Below, in pieces: positions 1-7,412 of a stretch of 10,562 nt of DNA. Numbering within the stretch: position 1 is the first letter of the stretch; every line of letters begins with the position of its first letter. The DNA lies in the NCBI GenBank assembly GCA_946887345.1, contig CAMPKR010000057.1, positions 1 through 10,562 on the forward strand, written 5' to 3'. The notes under the pieces are model-generated. The model did not search any database, was not told where the DNA came from, and worked only from the letters and a program-made list of their open reading frames with translations. The stretch is from an uncultured Bacteroidota bacterium (GTDB taxonomy: Bacteria; Bacteroidota; Bacteroidia; Chitinophagales; Chitinophagaceae). The translations under genes were made by a program, and so were the position numbers.

Positions 1-1066
1 ACACCAGGCCGTCGGTTGCAAAGCCGGTAAGGAAGTAAAGTTTGTCGGAGTGCTTTCCTATGTAGGCGAGACCATCGGCAGTGCGGTAGTGCTGCCCGCC
101 CCAGATATATTTGGTGCCGGAAATGTCGAGGCGGTCACGGATGTATTTTTTAAGTCCCTGCACATATTCGCTGCTGTCGCCATGCTGACCTGTTTTGAAT
201 TTATCACCTACTACTATTATGTAGTCTTTTCCGTTGTCTTTAAAGACGCGGATAGAGTGCTTGGGTTGATTCATTCCCCAGAAAATACCGCCGGGGAAGT
301 TAGTGGTCTTCAGTTCTGCAGCCACACCAAATTCCCTGTACGGTGCCAACACGCCATGTATCATGTACACGCCTATGGGAGTATGTGTAGCCATAATGAT
401 GGCTTTGGCTTTTACGCTGCCTTTCATAGTCCGCACCACGACCTCATCCTCATCTATATCTATTACCTTGCTTTGTTCAAATATCCTGCACTTACCGGAT
501 ATGGCAGCTGCCAGGCCGCGCACGTAGCGCAGAGGCTGAAATTGTGCTTGTCCTTCTACCTTCAGACCCTTCACGGTTCTGAAAGGCAGGCCTACGTCTC
601 CCGTCAGTTGAGGGTTTAACCCCGCTTCTTTCAGTGCGTCAAATTCTTCTTCAATGAACTTTTCAATTTTATCGTCGATACTTTCTGCATAGAAATGAAA
701 AGCCTGACGGGCAAAATCGCACTGAATGTTGTGTGTGCCGATCGTTTTTTCTATCAGGCTGAGTCCTGCTGCTCTTGCTTTAACTACAGCGTTCATTACA
801 TCGTAGTTCCATTTTCTTTTGATCTCTGACAGATGTTCATCAACAGTAGAATATAAATTGCCTGTTGAATTGCCTGTAGTGCCGAGTCCTATACTCAGGG
901 CTTCCAGTACTACTACGTCTTTTCCTGCGTTACTAAGCAACATGGCAGCGGTCAGTCCGGTGATTCCCCCGCCTATTATTACTACATCTGCGTTTTGCGT
1001 TCCTTCCAGTGTAGGGAATTGAGCACCTGCTCCTGCGGTACCTTCCCAGATAGACTTAGTTTTCAT
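1..1066 (-). CDS. FAD-dependent oxidoreductase (DAO family), 3' end outside window
   Basis: This frame starts at ATG 1066 and stays open to base 1, giving about 355 residues with no stop, so the C-terminus is missing. Near the N-terminus (residues 28-37) DVVIIGGGITG is the Rossmann GxGxxG dinucleotide-binding motif, followed by VVVLEA with the ribose-binding Glu near residue 55. The next stretch, GLGTTGNSTGNLYS (about 60-73), resembles the GTTG-x-T segment of FAD oxidoreductases of the YhfW/PuuB type. The visible end reads YFLTGFATDGLV, matching the returning FAD-binding strand. Such proteins oxidise amines or amino acids with FAD. Many YhfW-like members carry a C-terminal Rieske [2Fe-2S] domain, which would lie beyond the left edge; that is inference. 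No signal peptide is seen, so it is likely cytoplasmic. The ATG overlaps the stop of the upstream peptidase gene as ATGA, pointing to translational coupling. The substrate is not determinable here. Confidence 0.85.
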   Translation of the reverse strand, partial: MKTKSIWEGTAGAGAQFPTLEGTQNADVVIIGGGITGLTAAMLLSNAGKDVVVLEALSIGLGTTGNSTGNLYSTVDEHLSEIKRKWNYDVMNAVVKARAAGLSLIEKTIGTHNIQCDFARQAFHFYAESIDDKIEKFIEEEFDALKEAGLNPQLTGDVGLPFRTVKGLKVEGQAQFQPLRYVRGLAAAISGKCRIFEQSKVIDIDEDEVVVRTMKGSVKAKAIIMATHTPIGVYMIHGVLAPYREFGVAAELKTTNFPGGIFWGMNQPKHSIRVFKDNGKDYIIVVGDKFKTGQHGDSSEYVQGLKKYIRDRLDISGTKYIWGGQHYRTADGLAYIGKHSDKLYFLTGFATDGLV

Positions 1067-2178
1067 GCATTTTTATTGCTTGTAGTATAAAATGGTATAC
1101 TACGGTTAATATTCATTTTTGCGGGTTCTAGTTTTTTAAGTGTTTCAACAATGAGAAGAATTGAATTCTCTACATCGTCGATATGTACTATTTCAACAGG
1201 AGTATGCATATAGCGTAGGGCGGGCGAAATAAGTGCGGAAGAAATACCCCCGCTTGAGAGGGCGATGGCATCGGCGTCTGTGCCTGTTTCTCTTGATATA
1301 GCTACCAGTTGGTAGGGGATGCCGGCTTTTTGTGCTGTTTCTTTTATCAGTTGCAGGAAGCCTTTGTGCACAGCGGGTGCTATGGCGAGTACGGGGCCTG
1401 CTCCGCAAACGGTTTCGCCGTGGCGCTGCATTTTTATAAAAGGTGTATTGGTATCGTGGGTGACATCAGTGACTATGGCTATGTCGGGCCTGAGTCTTTC
1501 TCCTATCATTTTGGCACCGTAAAGGCCCACCTCTTCCTGCACCGCGTTCACACACATAAGGGAGTAGGGGAGTTTTATTTCCTGTTCTTTTATGATACGC
1601 GCTACTTCGGCTATTACCAGGCCTCCTATGCGGTTGTCAAGCGCACGACCGAGGAAGTAGCGATCATTTAAAATAGAAAAGCTGTCCAGATAGGTGATGA
1701 TATTGCCTACTCTTACACCTTTGTCAAGGGCTTCATCGCTGTTGGCAAAACCTGCATCAACGAACAAATGGAATTGGTCCGGGTAAAGATTGGCGATGTC
1801 GTTTCTCAGGTGGATAGCCGGCCAACCAAACACCCCCCTTATGATACCTTTATCGGAATGTATATGTACATGTTTGCCGGGTGCTACCATGGGATCTGCA
1901 CCACCGTTGGGTAATACGTGAATAAATCCTTTGGGATCTATGTAGTTCACCATCCACGATATTTCATCGGCGTGGGCTTCCAGTACTACTTTAAATTCCG
2001 CTTCGGGATTAATGATTGCTACAGTGTTATTGTAATTATCCTGGAAATTATCATCGGTAAACGGGGAAATATAGTCAAGCCATAATTCCTGGCCCTTCAT
2101 CTCGAAACCTGTTGGCGATGAATTGTTTATATAACTTTCTAAGAAGTTAACAGATCGTTCAGTAAGAACTTTGTGCAT
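1063..2178 (-). CDS. M42 family metallopeptidase (glutamyl/deblocking aminopeptidase type)
   Basis: This 371-residue protein has the normal length for the M42 family (TET aminopeptidases, FrvX/YsdC, cellulase M-like). All co-catalytic metal and catalytic residues are visible: His69 in EAHADEISWMV, bridging Asp181 in GRALDNRIGG, catalytic Glu215 and ligand Glu216 in VQEEVGLYGA, Asp238 in IVTDVTHD, and His325 in RYMHTPVEIVHIDDVE. Family members remove N-terminal residues from peptides in the cytoplasm and often form dodecameric shells. I chose ATG 2178 over an in-frame GTG at 2196. The GTG would add only six residues and would place an inverted repeat (2183-2209) inside the coding region, whereas with the ATG the repeat sits in the leader. 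The stop overlaps the ATG of the downstream FAD oxidoreductase, so the two form an operon. No Shine-Dalgarno is obvious, which is usual in Bacteroidota. Confidence 0.93.
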   Translation of the reverse strand: MHKVLTERSVNFLESYINNSSPTGFEMKGQELWLDYISPFTDDNFQDNYNNTVAIINPEAEFKVVLEAHADEISWMVNYIDPKGFIHVLPNGGADPMVAPGKHVHIHSDKGIIRGVFGWPAIHLRNDIANLYPDQFHLFVDAGFANSDEALDKGVRVGNIITYLDSFSILNDRYFLGRALDNRIGGLVIAEVARIIKEQEIKLPYSLMCVNAVQEEVGLYGAKMIGERLRPDIAIVTDVTHDTNTPFIKMQRHGETVCGAGPVLAIAPAVHKGFLQLIKETAQKAGIPYQLVAISRETGTDADAIALSSGGISSALISPALRYMHTPVEIVHIDDVENSILLIVETLKKLEPAKMNINRSIPFYTTSNKNA

Positions 2179-2182
2179 AGTC

Positions 2183-2209
2183 CGGTATATGCACACAAAA
2201 AATATACCG
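2183..2209 (-). promoter_or_regulatory. Operator-like inverted repeat in leader of the peptidase-oxidoreductase operon
   Basis: CGGTATAT (2183-2190) and ATATACCG (2202-2209) are perfect 8-bp inverted arms around an 11-nt spacer, ending four nucleotides before the peptidase ATG. On the minus strand the left arm runs into TATATTTTTTG, which resembles the Bacteroidota -7 element TAnnTTTG with a longer gap; no -33 TTG is seen at the right distance. The site could be a repressor operator or an RNA hairpin masking the start codon. The role is inferred; only the symmetry is seen. Confidence 0.4.
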
Positions 2210-2249
2210 TCGAGTCTTAAATGTATCTGGCAGCTGCTTATGCGGCTGG

Positions 2250-2292
2250 AAGAAGAACAGCCCGAACAATCACTGTCCGGGCTGTTCTTCTT
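2250..2292 (-). terminator. Strong intrinsic-type hairpin after the NHL/T9SS gene
   Basis: AAGAAGAACAGCCCG (2250-2264) and CGGGCTGTTCTTCTT (2278-2292) form a perfect 15-bp stem with a 13-nt loop, 18 nt beyond the stop codon of the secreted NHL protein. On the minus strand the 3' arm ends in pyrimidine-rich TTCTTCTTCC, so the U-rich part lies inside the stem rather than in a separate tract. Its position between two minus-strand genes makes termination of the upstream 2.7-kb gene the simplest role. Confidence 0.75.
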
Positions 2293-2310
2293 GCAAAAGA
2301 ATCAGTTTTG

Positions 2311-5046
2311 TTACATTTTAATGAATTTATGTACTTCGTTACCATTCGCACCCCTTACATTCAAAAAGTACAAACCGGCAGGGAGCTTGCTGATATCCAG
2401 AGTTGCTTTTCCATCCTCGATATTCTTATGCAATATTGCTTGTCCTGCCTGGCTAAGGACAGTGCAGCTGGTTATTGAATTATGGCCTTGTATGGTAAGT
2501 TCACTGTTTGCCGGGTTAGGGAAAATATGCAGTTTAATTTTACCAGATGTCGTATTTACCGACTGTGGCTGACACACGGGAGTTTCTGTAACATTTGTAA
2601 GTACTGCAGGCATGTAGTCGAAAAAGATGCCTGCTTTGTTGGTAACGATGTCAGTAAGAGACATAGCGGTTGCTGAATTTACGGTGTAGATCACCATGCC
2701 ATGGCACAGGTCGTGGTGAGAACTGTCGGGCAAATTGATGCCGGGAAATTCGAATCTCACAATGTTGTGGGTGCCAGTGCTTATTTTTATTACGTTCATA
2801 GCATGAGAAGAAGATATCACCTGCAGGGTCTGCATGTCAACATTATTGTTTAGAGTATCCATTACATAAATGCTGTGAGCCGTGTCGTTGCCCATATTCT
2901 CAAAAGTGAGCGTGTAAGTCAGGTTTGCGCCGGGAGTAATACATCCCTCAGGCGATACATATATTGCGTTGGGATCATAAGGTCCGGTTACGGTATCCAC
3001 CATGGAAATGGCGTTATTAGACGGGTCTGAATCGCCGGTGGTTGGTGTAACGGAGAACTGAGTATGCACCGTGTCGCCAGGCATAACTATCTGACTGTTA
3101 GCCTCGTTCAGACTTACATGCAGGTATGCGTTATAATCGCTGAAATCACCCGGTGTGAGAACCCATGTTATAATATTATTGTTCTGGGTTGTCGGCACAG
3201 GGTAGGCACTTTGGAATTCATACTTGGGGCTGAAGGTCATAGTGATGGTTGCGTTCTGGGCATTGCAATAGGTATTGTGCACGATGATGTCGGCGTCAGC
3301 GGCGGTACCTGTACCTGTAAAATGTGCGTTTACAGAGAGGTCGAAAGCAGAGCCTGTTCCACATTCTGTACCCAAGTCATGCGTACCTGTGTAAGTGGTA
3401 GTCTGGATGGTATCAGTAAATACTCCGTTGAGGCAGGAACTTTGTACACCTAATGGAAGGTCAAGTACCGTAAACTTGTAAACATCGCCAATGTTACCAA
3501 ACGTATGGTAGGTGAATTTGCCCAAAACGGAAACGGTATCTATCACGACATTATTAGAATCAACCCGGATTGTCGCTGCCTGTGACAGGGAGGATTCCGT
3601 GTTAGGATCAAAAGCACAATCACTGTTGCCATCGAGGAAGACATTGGCCGATACGCTACGGCAAAGACTGTATTGCAATTGGTATTGTATAGAGTCTATG
3701 GGATTACTGCCATTGTATAGTACATGCTTAACCGGATAACTTCCGGAAATAGGGTAGCTGTAGTCAAAAACGCTCGTGCCTTCTACCTGCTGACGTTGCA
3801 CAAACCCATGAGTGTTGTCCTGTCCGTTGCCGTAGTAAGTTTTGATGGAATAGGGAGCGACATCATAGGTGGTTATCCGGGCTACGAACTGAGTGTTGTT
3901 GCACTCATGAAATGCCTGGACGGAAAAACTGTCGGAGGCGATATTTACCGCGGGCGGATTTACCGTGATCTTCCTGACACTGTTGGCTGACTGGGTGAAG
4001 TAGATGTTGTTAAATTTATCGACGCAGAGATACCTGGGATCTACTCGTGCTGAGAGGGCGGGAACAGCCTCGTCCGTACTGCCTATATAAGTGCCGAAAC
4101 CCGCCACATTATTGATTATTCCCGTAGCCATATCGATCCTCCTGATCCTTCCATTGCCGAAATCCGCAATAAGCAGGTTGCCATTCATATCGATTTCTAT
4201 GTCCCATGGTTCATCAAGCTGAGCAGTAATAGCCGGGATATTATCTATAGCCATTCCGGATTGCCCTGTACCGCAGATAGTAGTGATAATGCCGGTGTTG
4301 GCATCTACTTTGCGTATAACGTGATTGGTGTTGTCAGGGATGTAGATATTGCCATAGGCGTCGCCTGCAATACCAAAGAGGTAGCCTAAAGTTGCGTTTA
4401 CAGCAGGTCCACCATCGCCGGTATATCCGGCAAAGCCATTTCCGGCAACTGCTGTGATGGTGTCGGTAGCAAGATCAATTTTCCTTACACGGCAGTTTGT
4501 GGCGATGTAGAGGTGGTTATTGGTGATCGTGAGTCCCTGTGGAGTTTCGATAGCGGCATTAATCGCCAGCCCGCCGTTGCCTGCGCTGTAGTTGTTTCCG
4601 TTGCCGGCAAAGGTAGTGATGATACCAGTGGAGCCATCTATTTTCCTGATTACAAAGGCTGTCCCATCATAAAAGTACAGGTCGCCGTTTGCATTTGCGC
4701 AAAGAGTATTAAAAGATCCGTTGATGTTTGCATTGATAGCCGGGCCACCATCACCGGAGTATCCCTGTGTGCCGGTGCCAGCGATAGTGGTCACAATACC
4801 GGTCGCAAGATCGATCTTCCTTATGCGATAGTTCATTTCATCACCAACATATAGGTTGCCCGCCTTGTCTGTTGTGACGCCATATATGTAGCTGAACTGT
4901 GCTTCGGAGGCGTGAGCTCCGTCTCCGCTGAAACCAACAACATAATTACTGACGGGTGTATAAATGTATCCGTTCTGGGCCTCACCTGAGTGAGCAAACA
5001 GCATCAGACCCGTAAATAAAGAGGAGAATAATCTTATATGTTTCAT
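2311..5046 (-). CDS. T9SS-exported NHL-repeat protein with C-terminal sorting domain
   Basis: This 911-residue protein begins with a Sec signal peptide (K2-R5 charged, hydrophobic core 7-18, likely cut near 23). Residues ~30-365 hold six NHL-type blades; each ends in a variant of IRKID plus TGIxTTxAG (around 74, 132, 187, 244, 301, 357). Loops such as GYSGDGGPAINA (95-106) and GYTGDGGPAVNA (207-218) recur. Residues ~376-460 look like a PKD-type beta-sandwich, and ~466-530 begins VFLDGNSDCAFD like an SdrD-B-type domain. Residues ~565-690 look CARDB/DUF11-like, and 689-815 match the module starting PYDPNAIYVSPEGCITPG, common in T9SS cargo (DUF7619 type). The end (~836-911; KLHIFPNPANSELTI, LPAGLYFLNV, HKFIKM) is a type A T9SS C-terminal domain, so export and cell-surface anchoring are expected. 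The ligand is unknown; no catalytic motif is seen. A good SD lies 7 nt before the ATG. Confidence 0.93.
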   Translation of the reverse strand: MKHIRLFSSLFTGLMLFAHSGEAQNGYIYTPVSNYVVGFSGDGAHASEAQFSYIYGVTTDKAGNLYVGDEMNYRIRKIDLATGIVTTIAGTGTQGYSGDGGPAINANINGSFNTLCANANGDLYFYDGTAFVIRKIDGSTGIITTFAGNGNNYSAGNGGLAINAAIETPQGLTITNNHLYIATNCRVRKIDLATDTITAVAGNGFAGYTGDGGPAVNATLGYLFGIAGDAYGNIYIPDNTNHVIRKVDANTGIITTICGTGQSGMAIDNIPAITAQLDEPWDIEIDMNGNLLIADFGNGRIRRIDMATGIINNVAGFGTYIGSTDEAVPALSARVDPRYLCVDKFNNIYFTQSANSVRKITVNPPAVNIASDSFSVQAFHECNNTQFVARITTYDVAPYSIKTYYGNGQDNTHGFVQRQQVEGTSVFDYSYPISGSYPVKHVLYNGSNPIDSIQYQLQYSLCRSVSANVFLDGNSDCAFDPNTESSLSQAATIRVDSNNVVIDTVSVLGKFTYHTFGNIGDVYKFTVLDLPLGVQSSCLNGVFTDTIQTTTYTGTHDLGTECGTGSAFDLSVNAHFTGTGTAADADIIVHNTYCNAQNATITMTFSPKYEFQSAYPVPTTQNNNIITWVLTPGDFSDYNAYLHVSLNEANSQIVMPGDTVHTQFSVTPTTGDSDPSNNAISMVDTVTGPYDPNAIYVSPEGCITPGANLTYTLTFENMGNDTAHSIYVMDTLNNNVDMQTLQVISSSHAMNVIKISTGTHNIVRFEFPGINLPDSSHHDLCHGMVIYTVNSATAMSLTDIVTNKAGIFFDYMPAVLTNVTETPVCQPQSVNTTSGKIKLHIFPNPANSELTIQGHNSITSCTVLSQAGQAILHKNIEDGKATLDISKLPAGLYFLNVRGANGNEVHKFIKM

Positions 5047-5242
5047 CGTGTAATCCTTAAAATAAATTTAAAATGTGCATGTGGTAAGGAAGACGGCCAA
5101 ATCCGAATTTTGGTTTGTTGGCTCATCGTTTTATTTCATAGTTATATAGCAATATGACTGTTCGATGTACAATCATATAATAAAGTTTGCGCTACCGGGG
5201 ATGAAATGAATTGGGATTATCCAGGCCTTGCGAAAGGAACCA
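5047..5242. other. Intergenic region between the SLC13 gene and the NHL/T9SS gene
   Basis: This 196-nt AT-rich gap separates the stop of the SLC13 transporter from the start of the secreted protein and should carry the latter's promoter. No exact TAnnTTTG is seen on the minus strand. An imperfect inverted repeat, ATATGACTGT (5152-5161) with ACAATCATAT (5169-5178), has nine of ten pairs matched and a 7-nt loop. It could be a weak terminator or a binding site, but it lacks a following T tract. No gene is seen here. Confidence 0.4.
5054..5058 (-). promoter_or_regulatory. Shine-Dalgarno AAGGA before the NHL/T9SS gene
   Basis: On the minus strand AAGGA stands seven nucleotides before ATG 5046, within an A/T-rich stretch. 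It is the only clear Shine-Dalgarno sequence in the window, where the other starts have A-rich leaders instead, and it supports the chosen start. Confidence 0.6.
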
Positions 5243-6679
5243 TTACCGGATAGTCTTCACCAACACCGGCAATAAGAACCAGCAAAATAAAGTGATTAAC
5301 AGGGCAGAGATGAGGTTCATCGCAAAGCCTGTAAGCAGCATATGTTTCAGCTTTAGCCGACCACTCGCAAAAACGATTGCATTTGGTGGCGTCCCCATAG
5401 GGAGCATGCCGGCGCAACTTGCACCAAGAGTCATCGCGATGCCAATCTGTAAAGGATTAAAGTGCAGGGCATCTGCGATACCTGCAACCACAGGAGCAAA
5501 TACAATAACCTGTGCTACATTACTCATTACCTCGCTCAGGAAAATGGAGACAAGCGTTACAATCAGTATAAGGAAAAATCCCGGAGTTACGAAGCCGGCC
5601 ATGGCTTCGCCAAGTGCCTGAATTAATCCTGCTTTTCCTAATTGGTCGGCCAGTGCTATGCCACCGCCAAAGAGCAATAGTATGCCCCAGGCCATGCGTT
5701 TGGTGTCGTCCCAAACAAGTAAAGGCTTGTTCTCCTCTGCGCCGGACGGGATAATGAAAAGCATTATGCCGCCAAAGACGGCTATCATAGTATCATCCAG
5801 TTTTATGGTTTGCTGAGCGTTGTTTAGTATGTCGCGTGTTATCCATAGGACCGCAGTGAGCACAAAGACAAAGAGCACCCGTTTTTCCGCCTTGCTTAGC
5901 TTTCCTATCTCTTTTATTTCTGTAGCTATTACGTCCTTTACCATTGCATCTGCACCTGAACGGACGGGGATGAGTATCCGTGTCATTACTATGTACAATG
6001 TGGCCAACAGGAGCAGGGATATTGGCATGCAGAGCATCATCCAGTCGGAAAAGCTGAAGGCATAGCCATTGTGTTTCTCAAGAAAACTCACATAAGCAAC
6101 ATTGGGCGGTGTACCTATGATGGTGGCAATCCCGCCGAAATTGCTAGCATATGCTATCGCCAGCAGCAGGCAGACGGAGAGGTTGCGTGTTTCGCGTTCC
6201 TTCCCGTTCTTTTCCATCACCTGTATCACACTCATGGCGATGGGATACATCATCATAGTAGTGGCAGTGTTGCTCAGCCACATGCTCAGGAAACCTGTTG
6301 CCATAATAAAGCCCAGTACAATCCGGTTACCGGCTGTGCCCGTGAGTCTTACAATGTTTAGCGCAATACGCTTGTGCAAGTTCCATTTCTCAATTGCAAG
6401 ACCGATCATGAAGCCACCAAGGAAGAGGAAGATAACGGGGTTAGCATATGAGGCGGCGATATCGTCCATTTTCGCTATGCCAAACAGAGGGAAAAATATC
6501 AATGGTATCAGGGCCACTACAGGCATGGGCATTGCCTCGGTTACCCAACAGGCGATCATAAAGCAACCGATAGCACATACTTTACTGGCAGTAAGTTCCA
6601 ATCCGATAGGATTAAACCCAAAAAGCAGTATCGCAAGCAGCGCGGAAAATAATAGCGCTATTATGTGGCGGTTTTTCAT
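5243..6679 (-). CDS. SLC13/DASS family anion:sodium symporter
   Basis: This 478-residue polytopic inner-membrane protein matches the divalent anion:Na+ symporter (DASS, CitT/INDY) family in length. The two pseudo-symmetric halves are visible. The first carries SNTATTMMMYPIA (136-148) and GGIATIIGTPPN (182-193). The second carries SNVAQVIVFAPVV (386-398) and GMLPMGTPPNAIVFASG (424-440). In structurally studied members the SNT/SNV and TPP motifs form the Na+ and carboxylate sites at the tips of two re-entrant hairpins. The substrate is most likely a di- or tricarboxylate such as succinate or citrate; sulfate or phosphate transporters of the same superfamily cannot be excluded. The ATG lies 7 nt after the DUF1801 stop, so the two are probably cotranscribed. 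A citrate synthase lies nearby but on the other strand, which is only suggestive. Confidence 0.92.
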   Translation of the reverse strand: MKNRHIIALLFSALLAILLFGFNPIGLELTASKVCAIGCFMIACWVTEAMPMPVVALIPLIFFPLFGIAKMDDIAASYANPVIFLFLGGFMIGLAIEKWNLHKRIALNIVRLTGTAGNRIVLGFIMATGFLSMWLSNTATTMMMYPIAMSVIQVMEKNGKERETRNLSVCLLLAIAYASNFGGIATIIGTPPNVAYVSFLEKHNGYAFSFSDWMMLCMPISLLLLATLYIVMTRILIPVRSGADAMVKDVIATEIKEIGKLSKAEKRVLFVFVLTAVLWITRDILNNAQQTIKLDDTMIAVFGGIMLFIIPSGAEENKPLLVWDDTKRMAWGILLLFGGGIALADQLGKAGLIQALGEAMAGFVTPGFFLILIVTLVSIFLSEVMSNVAQVIVFAPVVAGIADALHFNPLQIGIAMTLGASCAGMLPMGTPPNAIVFASGRLKLKHMLLTGFAMNLISALLITLFCWFLLPVLVKTIR

Positions 6680-6686
6680 CAGCGGG

Positions 6687-7076
6687 TTACATCAGCCTTT
6701 CCAGTTTGCCTTTCCGCTTCACGATGTTCTTATAGTCCCACTGTATGGTTTTAGACTTTTTCAGCCAGCGCTTCAGGTCTTTAGTCTTTACCTGGTCCGC
6801 CTCTGTGTAACGGGCCTCGGCAGCTTTGAATGAGCCTTCAGGTGCCAGTCCATCTTCTTCAAAAGATTGTCCGCTCCAGAAGAGAAGGCGCATGCAGCTT
6901 TTTAGCTTGTGGTAGCCAACAATAGGATTCCCTTCCAGGAACCATACTGGGTGGCGATGCCATATCTTGTTCTCAGCTTCGGGGAGGGCAGTGCTTATTA
7001 CGTCATAGAGTGTGTCTGCTATTTCCCTGTCCTCATCGGTGAGGTCGCTGTGGTAGGCTTTTATGTCCTTGTTCAT
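6687..7076 (-). CDS. DUF1801 domain-containing protein (YdhG-like)
   Basis: This 129-residue protein has the PF08818-like pattern: an N-terminal helical part (residues 10-30), then NKIWHRHPVWFLEGNPIVGY (37-56) with the conserved W-x-x-x-PVW core, then a strand reading MRLLFWSGQSFEEDGL (62-77), and a basic C-terminus rich in Lys. The fold is that of the small YdhG/YjhX-like intracellular family, which has no established biochemical role. No signal peptide or membrane segment is present. I chose ATG 7076: the frame extends upstream to 7163, but the extra residues are basic and unlike the family start. The gene is 7 nt upstream of the SLC13 transporter and is probably first in that operon; a functional link between the two is not known. 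Confidence 0.85.
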   Translation of the reverse strand: MNKDIKAYHSDLTDEDREIADTLYDVISTALPEAENKIWHRHPVWFLEGNPIVGYHKLKSCMRLLFWSGQSFEEDGLAPEGSFKAAEARYTEADQVKTKDLKRWLKKSKTIQWDYKNIVKRKGKLERLM

Positions 7077-7412
7077 TGTGTGTGGTTTGAGGATAAATTT
7101 ACTAAAAACAGCTATAGTTGCTCTTGCTGCCCGAAAACGGTAATTTGTAGCAGTAACAAGCAAGTCAATGCAGGCTTCATCATTTCTCGCTGCATTTTCT
7201 GGAGTATGGTGCCTCTATAGAAGGTTTTGGTTTCGGTGGTCTTACCCCTCGGAATACCAGGCTAAATTTACCGAAGTGCCTGACGGCGACCTTCTATTTG
7301 AATCATAAAAGCGTCATCTTGTATAATTTCTCCGAAAGGAAAGATATCATCCTGTAAATTGAGACGACGGGCACGGTGTATCGCTCTATATTTTGTAATA
7401 ATTTAGTTGAAC
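7077..7412. other. Divergent intergenic region without a confident gene
   Basis: This ~336-nt stretch separates the minus-strand DUF1801 operon from the plus-strand membrane gene and must hold both promoters. A plus-strand frame 7168-7308 (ATG to TAA, 46 codons) reads MQASSFLAAF and ends KFTEVPDGDLLFES. An opposing minus-strand frame without an ATG near its start, ~7402-7268, includes DDIFPFGEIIQDDAFMIQI. Both look somewhat protein-like, they overlap, and neither is recognised. Near the plus-strand gene TATATTTTG (7387-7395) resembles a -7 element with one extra base. On the minus strand TAAATTTA, about 15 nt upstream of the DUF1801 ATG, is a seven-of-eight match to TAnnTTTG. Nested inverted repeats at 7217-7297 are listed separately. 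Confidence 0.4.
7217..7297. repeat. Nested inverted repeats, possible structured RNA or binding site
   Basis: ATAGAAGGT (7217-7225) pairs perfectly with ACCTTCTAT (7289-7297). Inside it TTCGGT (7232-7237) pairs with ACCGAA (7270-7275), and GGT (7238-7240) can pair with ACC (7256-7258). The helices are properly nested, giving a possible ~81-nt rod or branched fold. It does not have a tRNA layout and no flanking target duplication is seen. The direction of any transcript is unknown. Confidence 0.35.

Noticed and set aside
50..619. A 189-codon open frame on the plus strand
   Set aside because: It lies antisense to the FAD oxidoreductase, which has clear motifs in its own frame; the plus-strand translation is not protein-family-like and is Cys/His/Tyr-rich in the manner of a shadow frame.
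2179..2196. GTG 2196 as the start of the M42 peptidase
   Set aside because: It adds only six residues (encoded by the inverted-repeat region), and ATG 2178 gives the normal family N-terminus.
5152..5178. Imperfect inverted repeat as terminator of the SLC13 operon
   Set aside because: It is AT-rich with one mismatch and no T tract follows on the minus strand, so I only mention it in the intergenic entry.
6102..6833. A 243-codon open frame on the plus strand
   Set aside because: It is antisense to the SLC13 transporter and the end of the DUF1801 gene; its hydrophobic stretches mirror those of the real membrane protein.
7077..7163. Upstream extension of the DUF1801 protein to 7163
   Set aside because: The added 29 residues are basic and low in family similarity, while ATG 7076 starts directly before the domain.
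7217..7297. tRNA gene suggested by complementary ends
   Set aside because: On neither strand is there a GGTTCRA-type T arm or a D/anticodon arm layout.
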